Source of the DNA: Mycoplasma tullyi
GTDB taxonomy: Bacteria; Bacillota_I; Bacilli_A; Mycoplasmatales; Mycoplasmoidaceae
DNA length: 64,000 bases
Assembly (NCBI RefSeq): GCF_014068355.1
Contig: NZ_CP059674.1
Coordinates: 620,001-684,000, forward strand
Direction of reading: 5' to 3'
This document shows positions 57,856 to 64,000 of this stretch, piece by piece. The notes beneath the pieces are model-generated. The model worked only from the letters and a program-made list of their open reading frames with translations. It did not search any database and had not been told where the DNA came from. Both the position numbers and the translations under genes were made by a program. Every line of letters starts with the position of its first letter. Positions within the stretch are counted from its first letter, which is position 1.

Positions 57856-57896
57856 ATTATATAAAAAGATTAGCACTTTTGCAACTAGATTGCTAA
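57856..57896 (-). promoter_or_regulatory. dnaK promoter with CIRCE-like HrcA operator
   Basis: TTAGCACTT-N9-GATTGCTAA (57870-57896) matches CIRCE (TTAGCACTC-N9-GAGTGCTAA) in 16 of 18 arm positions. On the minus strand a -35 TTGCAA (57879-57884) lies in the CIRCE centre and TATAAT (57856-57861) 17 bp downstream, so HrcA binding would block RNA polymerase. Confidence 0.85.
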
Positions 57897-57933
57897 TTTA
57901 TTTTTTGACTTAGAGCAAATTAGGGTAATTGTT

Positions 57934-57939
57934 TATAAT
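57934..57939 (+). promoter_or_regulatory. -10 box of the UPF0104 gene
   Basis: TATAAT 22 bp upstream of the TTG start; no clear -35 hexamer at the right distance. Confidence 0.45.
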
Positions 57940-57961
57940 ATAAACAACGAAATTAAAAAAT

Positions 57962-59125
57962 TTGAACAAACAAAATAGTTTAGCCCAAAACAAGCTTAAT
58001 ATCAGACGTATCAGCATTACAATTGTCAGCATTATTGTATTGCTTATTGCTGGTTTAACATTCATCTTTTTAAAAGATATTAGTTTTAGAAAGATCTTTG
58101 AAATCTTAAGAAATCCAGCTAGTACGAAACAAAAAGTTTTTATCTTTTTGATCTTTAGTTGTATGGTGTATGGGTTTTTGTGACAATTCTTAACGCTATA
58201 TATTATTGCTAGAAGATATAAGGTTCAAGCCAAATGATATGATTGGCTTATCTATGCACTTGTTAGTACATTAATAAATAATGTCACACCTTTTGCTACA
58301 GGTGCTGAACCTTATAAAGTTTATTGGTTAGTTAAAAACAAGGTTAAATTATCAGATGCAATCACAATTGTTGGAGCAACAGCAATCTATTGATCAATCG
58401 TACAGATTACTGTAACTTGACCAAGTTTTATATATATTTCTACTAATTACCATTTATTAGCGGAATCTAAAAACGGACTAATAGCTTATTGATTTTCATT
58501 TTGTGGAATGTTAGTAGATTTTGGAATTTTTAGTTCTTTTGCTACGGCTATATTCAGTGTTAAATTTCATTTATTTGTTTATAAGGTTGTTAATAAGATT
58601 AGAAAATTCCTAAAACTTAAAGCATTAACTGAAGATAAACGTTTAGAATACGTAAATCAAAAGAAAGCATTCATTAATGAGTTTAAACGTTATTGAGTTG
58701 TGATCTTTATGTTTTTATTCACAGCTACTTTAGTGATTTTTCAATATAGTTCTGTTTATATGTCTTTAGTAATTTTGGATTCAAAACTAGTTGATTTATA
58801 TAGCTTTGTAAAAGTCTTTAATTTTAGTAATGTATCTGTGACAGCTAACAACTTTATCCCAATCCCTGGTGGTGAAGGAACAATACAAGTAACTTTGGAA
58901 TTGTATTTTCAATCTTTAATTAATATTTCTTCACTTACTAAAGAGTTTGTTAACTATTTTCATTCTAATGAAATTAGCAACGACATTAACAACACAATTT
59001 TTTTGTGAAGATTTTCTTTGTTCTACTTACCAACAATGATCGGAATTATCCCATCACTATATGAAATAGCTGTTTACTTTAAGTCATTACATATGTCTAA
59101 GAAAAACGTTGTAGCTAATACTTAA
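57962..59125 (+). CDS. UPF0104 / MprF-type flippase-domain membrane protein
   Basis: 387 aa with a TTG start (no ATG before the first TM). Eight or so TMs. TPFATGAEPYKVYWL near residue 105 and IPIPGGEGTIQVTLELYF near 300 are the two conserved motifs of the lysylphosphatidylglycerol synthase transmembrane (UPF0104/AglD) family. Members move or use lipid-linked substrates; the catalytic aminoacyltransferase half of MprF is absent. Many TGA Trp codons. Divergent from dnaK. Confidence 0.82.
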
Positions 59126-59710
59126 TTAAGTTATTTTAATTTGATTTTTTTGCAAAATATACGGTAAAAATCGAAATTTTAAACATTCGTTTTTATTTCT
59201 TGATAGCTGACTAATATTATCGAAAGTTCAACTTAAATAAGTGTAGTTTATTTCTCGTTTCGTTCACCTAAAAGAGTATTTGTTATTACTATAACTCTGT
59301 ATTGGGTTGTGTCCTTATTACAATGAGTAAATAAACTAACTGCATAGTTCTATTTTATGTAAACGTGATACGAATTACTTTGAAACTGTCCATATCTTAT
59401 TAAGATTGCTACATAATTAAAAAATCAAAAATGCATACGAATTATTATGTAAAAAATCATCGGTAAAAATAGTCAATTTCAAAGTCACAATCTTAATTGC
59501 TTTTTTGTCATTTTGCTAAAGAGTACACAAGGTAAATCTATACATCTAAAACTCTTTTCGATCTATCTTGTTTATCCCTTTACTTCTACATTCTTGCCCT
59601 AGCTGTTAAAATAATAAAGAATATATAAAAACATATTAAGCTAAGAGAATTATCAAAATTTAAGAATAAAATACATGATTAATTAACAACTTGGCTTATG
59701 TAAAACACGA
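59126..59710. other. Gene-free spacer, 0.58 kb
   Basis: AT-rich, no ORF over 40 codons with a convincing start, no strong hairpin. A TATAAA-like box lies near 59620, upstream of the K+ channel gene. Confidence 0.5.
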
Positions 59711-60883
59711 ATGAATTCAAGACTTAACAATTTAAAAATCGGCCGAAATAAATTAATGAGGCTTTTATCGATCATCGTTTGATCAAGAGCAGATATCGAT
59801 GATCATCTACTAAAATACGAAAAAAGAATAAAACTTTTCAGAGGTATATACGCTCTTGTTATCGTTTTTGCATCTCTGATAAGTTTTGTAACCTTAGTTA
59901 TTACACCTAAAACGAATAATAATAACTTTTTCGCTCAATTTGCAAAAGTAACGTTACTTTTAACTTTTTTTGTATTCATAGCTGACTGGTTAGCTCATGC
60001 ATTTACTTACAAGTATGCAATGCGCCAACCAAAGCTAGAATTCGTCAAAGCATTATTAAAATACTTTTTCACATTTAATAGTATTGTTATTATTCTATGT
60101 ATCTTATCGTCGGGTCAAGCTATAAAATTTTTCGTCAGTGAATTAAGTCCTACTAATGAATTAATTTTTGCATCATTCCAATCGTTAGCTTTAGTTAAAA
60201 CAATTAGATTGTTCATGGTTTTAAGCTTATTTAAACCATTCGGAGCTATTACTAATGTATTTGTCAATCAAAAGAAGTTGTTGGCTTCAGTATTCTTGAT
60301 CATCATTGTTTTAATCATCTTGTTTGCAATTATCATTTGGTCTCAAGAAACAGTTGAATTACTTCGTGTTAAATCTGCTTTCTTAGCTAAAGTAAGTGAT
60401 AACTACTTGAACTTCCCTCAATTTACTTTATTTATTCAACTAAGTAAACTTATGAAAGGATCTGTACAGTACGAAGATATTATCAATAAGATTACAGATG
60501 GTGAAGTTCAAGCAGCCGCAAACGTTTTAAATCCAACTGATGCAGCTAGCTTTGCTAGTTTAAGTTCAGGATATGTTCAAAACTTTACTGAAGCATTCTA
60601 CTTTACAACAATAACACTAACAACAGTTGGTTATGGTGATTTTGTTCCCCATGCACCAATATCAAGAGTGATTGTTAGTTTTATCTCTTTATTAGCAATT
60701 TCAATCATCGCAATTCCTTCAGGGATTATCGCTGGTTCATTCTTAAGTGAAATGCAAAAAGCAGCTGAAAAAAATAAATCAAGAAAGAAAAAACCTGATA
60801 ATAAAAAAGAACAAGTTGTTACAACTACTGATAAGAAAAAACCATTGGATCAATGTGAATTTATTCCAATTAAACAAAGTTAA
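59711..60883 (+). CDS. Voltage-gated-type potassium channel (6TM)
   Basis: 390 aa from ATG at 59711 (MNSRLNNLKIGRNKLMR), including one TGA Trp. Six TMs plus a pore loop: S4-like LALVKTIRLFMVLSLFKPF carries only a few basic residues, and the selectivity filter is TLTTVGYGDFVPH. A 100-residue extracellular loop between S5 and the filter is unusually long. The cytoplasmic tail is Lys-rich (NKSRKKKPDNKKE). K+ conductance is well supported; voltage gating is uncertain. Sixteen bp ahead of mscL. Confidence 0.92.
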
Positions 60884-60898
60884 TAAAATAATTGATAT

Positions 60899-61546
60899 AT
60901 GAAAGATCTTTTAGATAAAGATAGACAACTATCATTAAGTAAAAACGCAATGAAAAATGCGACCAAAGTTATCAAACGTGGGAACATTTTCATGTTAGCA
61001 ATTGGTCTATTGTTAGGGACTAGTTTTAATGCTGTAATTGCTTCATTAGCAAATGATGTAATTATTGCAGCAATCGCTAAATTATATAACGTTCAAGACT
61101 TGCAAAAATGACAAGTTAATGGGATTTTAATTGGGAAATTCTTTGCAGCATTAATTAGCTTTATAATTATCAACGTAATTATAATAGCGGCGCTATTCGT
61201 ACCGTATTACATTTTAGAAGTTCGCAAAGCTATTAAAGCAAAGCATTTACTTGCAGAAGGAATTAATCCACCTAAAGATAAACCTGTTGAAGTAAGTAAA
61301 GACGAAAAGATTATTGAATTACTAGAATACAACAACATGTTGTTAGAACAACAGATTATGATCTTTGGAAAAGTTCATAATATTAAAGTTGAGATCTTAT
61401 CTAAAAAGTTTAGCGATTCTGTTGTTACTGTTCCATTTGAAATTAATAATACACAAACTCAAAGTGAGGAAACAACAAACCTAACAAGAATGTTAAGATC
61501 TAGTGCGCAAAATGCTGTAAGTACAGATAACTGAAGTGATAGTTAA
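60899..61546 (+). CDS. mscL: Large-conductance mechanosensitive channel MscL
   Basis: 215 aa, longer than E. coli MscL (136). FIKRGNIFMLAIG-type start (KVIKRGNIFMLAIGLLLGTSFNAVIASLANDVI) is the pore helix; the second TM is FFAALISFIIINVIIIAALFVPYYI. The C-terminal cytoplasmic region is extended by about 80 residues after a helix (IIELLEYNNMLLEQQIMIF). It opens on membrane tension to release solutes. Likely an operon with the K+ channel upstream. Confidence 0.93.
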
Positions 61547-61579
61547 AATCAGGTTGAATAGCTACAAAAAAACAGAGAT

Positions 61580-61614
61580 AAAAAAAGGAGATGAATTATT
61601 CATCTCCTTTTTTT
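61580..61614 (+). terminator. Bidirectional terminator
   Basis: 16-bp stem AAAAAAAGGAGATGAA / TTCATCTCCTTTTTTT with a 3-nt loop, between mscL and the convergent permease. Confidence 0.9.
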
Positions 61615-61619
61615 ATTTG

Positions 61620-63374
61620 TTAAATTACTAACTCATCAACTTCTACGTTAACTTCTTTTAAAGCTTTTTTTAGATCATCATTTAGATCTTTTGTTTTTAG
61701 AGTCTCAACATAATCTAATAACTCTTGCTTAAAACTAGTTTTTTTAACTTCAGCTTTTATTCTTAATTTAGCTATTTCACCTTTAGAAACTGATCCATAT
61801 TTTTTGATCATTAACCGATCTTCAATTAGGATTGGTATAAACATAATGAATAAGAAAACGAATAGAACTAGAACTAATAGAATTCTTGAAATATAAACGT
61901 TTTTATATTGTTCATTAAACGGAATATTATAAAGCAATAATGCATCTGCTATCGGTTGGAAGAACGTTAAACTAACTGAAGCTACCATAGTAATAATTGC
62001 ACAAACTGCACTAGGAACAAAGATCTTAGATTTATTAACTTTAATCCGATTAGTTTTTCGATTAACTAACCCACCCATGATTGCAATTACAATATAAACA
62101 AAAGCAATCACAGATGTTCAGTTTGCCATTAAATCTGAAAAACTGTAGATTCTTCCCACACCAGTTCCATAGTCAGCATCTGAATAAACATTATCTATAT
62201 AACCTAAACCACCAATTAAACTAAAAACAACCACTAAAGGAACTGCTAAAACTAAGTTATATAGCATCCCAACTACTACTCTATTGGGATTAATCTTATT
62301 AATTAGTTTCATACTAAAAGGTACTTCAAACTTTTTAATAAGATCTTCCATAAACCGATTAGCTCATAAACTTAATCCGTTAACGATTCCTAGAATTCCT
62401 ATACCAATTGTAATTTGAAACACCGCATAAAGTGGTAATAGTTTATTTCTAGTAAAATATGCTTTAAACCCAAAAGGAGAACCATCAGTTGATCCTAATG
62501 ACATGGCAATCGCCATGATTAGATAAACTAAGGTAACAAATAATAACCCTATTAAGATTGCTAAAGGAGTTTTTTTAGGTTGTTTCATTTCAGTTTGAAT
62601 TCCAGCAGCATAATAAAACCCATCATAAGCAAAATAGATTCCACCCACTGAGATAAATAAACCAAATCCCGGTGAAAGATTGCTAAAGCTATATATAGTC
62701 GCTAGATCAGTCGTTTTAACGTTTTGAAACCCTAATCCAATCTTGGGATCAACTGGTTTAGAATCGTTATGATTAAAGATTACAAAACCTAAAATTATTG
62801 CTAATAATAACGGTAAAAACTTAACAACTGAGATGATTAAATTTTGAAAATTCGCTGCTGATGAACTAAGCCCAGAAACAACAATAAAGTAAGCCGATAT
62901 TCCTAAAGATACAAGCATTAAAATCGCTCAATCTGCTTGCGTATTTAATCCATGGTAATTCTCATTGAATCCCCTAATTCCATCTTGTATGGATAAAAGA
63001 AAGAAAAACGGCATAAAAAAATAGGTTAATGGTACATAAATATAGACCATGAAATTCTTACACGTTTTGTATACGTAATGATTATTAAACGTTTGACATC
63101 ATCCAATAATCGATAAATTATCATTACGTACGCTTGAAATTTCTACTAAAGCTAATGCCATAGAAGTAACAGAAAACGCTGCAAATAACCAACTAAAAAT
63201 TGCAAATGCTAAAGAATAATGTGAATTCTGTAATACTGCTTGAGCTTTAAAAAAGATTCCAGCTCCAATTGATGAACCAATCGCGATTGTAATCCCTGAA
63301 AAAAATCCAATCTTCTTGGATTTAGGAGCAACCTTTAACGATCGGCTCTTATTGTTGATTCTTATCATAGACAT
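61620..63374 (-). CDS. APC-family amino acid permease
   Basis: 584 aa, about 12-14 TMs. GFFSGITIAIGSSIGAGIFFKAQAVLQNS carries the APC first-TM GS-x-IGAGIF motif. FAYDGFYYAAGIQTEMKQPKKTPLAILIG corresponds to the conserved TM6-loop with its acidic residue. The C-terminal cytoplasmic tail of about 75 residues is charged and helical. Several TGA Trp codons. Substrate not predictable; related permeases occur as pairs in small mycoplasmas (MG225/MG226). Confidence 0.9.
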
Positions 63375-63460
63375 CGTTATGTTTTTTTCTTAATAAAAAT
63401 TAGCTTATCTAAGATCTAGATAAGTGTTAATATGATCTAACTAAATAAATGATCAGTTTA

Positions 63461-63826
63461 TTATTGGTTTTTTAGTTGGTTAATCTGATCTGATAAACTA
63501 CTGGCATAATCACCACACACCAAAGACAAGTCGTGACTAGCTCACATCATCCCATTAATTTTTAAGCGATTTTTAATCTGATCTTGATTAACTTTGGTTT
63601 TATCAGCTACGTTGATTTTAATCGTATTCAACGTGGCTGTGGTAGTTTGAATATTATCAATTCCACCTAAGATATTAATAAACTCGTTAAGATCAAAAGG
63701 GATTTTTTCTGATTTAATTAATTCTTGATTAATTTGACTTGAAATTCTTTTAGCTTTTTTAGTAGCTACTAATTTTAAAATACCAAAGGTAATAATATTT
63801 AAAAAGATTCAAGTAAACTTATTCAT
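63461..63826 (-). CDS. PTS EIIB-like protein without active-site Cys
   Basis: 121 aa from ATG at 63826 (MNKFTWIFLNIITFGILKL, TGA Trp). An N-terminal hydrophobic stretch of about 20 residues is followed by a fold with LNEFINILGGIDNIQTTTATLNTIKINVAD, matching the EIIB glucose-type pattern GGxxNI...C-x-TRLR. The phosphorylated Cys position is occupied by Thr/Ala, so ordinary phosphotransfer is unlikely. Similar to the stand-alone EIIB-like gene of small mycoplasmas (MG129 type). A regulatory or sensory role is possible. Confidence 0.75.
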
Positions 63827-63917
63827 TTTAGATAGAAACAGGTCTGATCAAATTAATCAAAAATATATTAGATATGTATCTAATTATAAGATTTTTAATT
63901 TTAGCTAATAACTAAAA

Positions 63918-64000
63918 TTAGTAAATAAACGTTTTTTGCAATCTTTGGATGTAACTTCTTAGATCGTTGATCGAAACATAATCTGCTTGAGATTTAACTG
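63918..64000 (-). CDS. 3' end of a gene running off the right edge
   Basis: An open frame ends ...SQADYVSINDLRSYIQRLQKTFIY and TAA at 63918-63920. Only 26 codons are visible, so the product cannot be named. The absence of any stop in this frame up to the edge and sensible composition support coding. Confidence 0.5.
   Translation of the reverse strand, partial: VKSQADYVSINDLRSYIQRLQKTFIY

Overview
The window is a gene-dense, AT-rich mollicute chromosome segment. In-frame TGA codons sit where tryptophan is expected in almost every long gene (for example the aromatic EAGR boxes, OppD/F, RsmI neighbours, EF-G and DnaK), so UGA must be read as Trp; most genes look broken if it is read as stop. 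Terminal-organelle (EAGR-box) proteins, a mycoplasma-type OppF with a huge insertion, a PDxFFG protein and a DUF31/MIP-type protease all point to a Mycoplasma of the pneumoniae group. Mycoplasma gallisepticum or a close relative is my best guess from remembered gene content, not from a search.

Layout. 1-5341 (minus): a giant terminal-organelle protein with at least six EAGR boxes, running off the left edge. 5500-8375 (minus): DEAD-box RNA helicase and enolase. 8603-11276: two multi-spanning membrane proteins around a plus-strand HIT protein. 11280-12539 (minus): efp, a yqhY/Asp23-like gene and nusB, the Firmicutes cluster without acc genes. 12672-13069 (plus): a tiny cysteine-rich, metallothionein-like peptide gene with its own promoter, Shine-Dalgarno and terminator, followed by a partial duplicate of its start. 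13139-13226 (minus): tRNA-Ser(GCU).

13254-37103 (minus) is dominated by two complete, tandem oligopeptide ABC transporter operons. The downstream one is oppA-oppB-oppC-oppD-oppF plus a small membrane protein. The upstream one begins with a 1840-residue membrane-anchored PDxFFG protein carrying an HEYGH zinc-protease motif, followed by oppA-B-C-D-F. Each operon is preceded by the same kind of leader: a TATAAT box, a short, almost leaderless 45-47 codon ORF beginning MLR, then hairpins sharing GATTGCTTA/GCAATCACTAT sequences. A third lipoprotein gene at 51-53 kb has a related leader. Extracellular proteolysis plus peptide uptake is the probable joint function.

37333-40779: rpsB, an azoreductase-like flavoprotein, a decayed spacer with two small pseudogenes, and a coiled-coil membrane protein. 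40777-44984: rarA/rsmI, a polytopic membrane protein, an OsmC-like peroxidase and rpmB. 45061-50775: an unknown protein, a Pro/Gly/Gln-rich membrane protein, then fusA-rpsG-rpsL and rpsD. 51128-55702: a lipoprotein and a DUF31 serine protease lipoprotein. 55996-57780: dnaK under a CIRCE-like element. 57962-61546 (plus): a UPF0104-type membrane protein, a voltage-gated-type K+ channel and MscL, the latter two apparently one osmotic operon. 61620-64000 (minus): an amino-acid permease, an EIIB-like protein without the active-site Cys, and the 3' end of a further gene.
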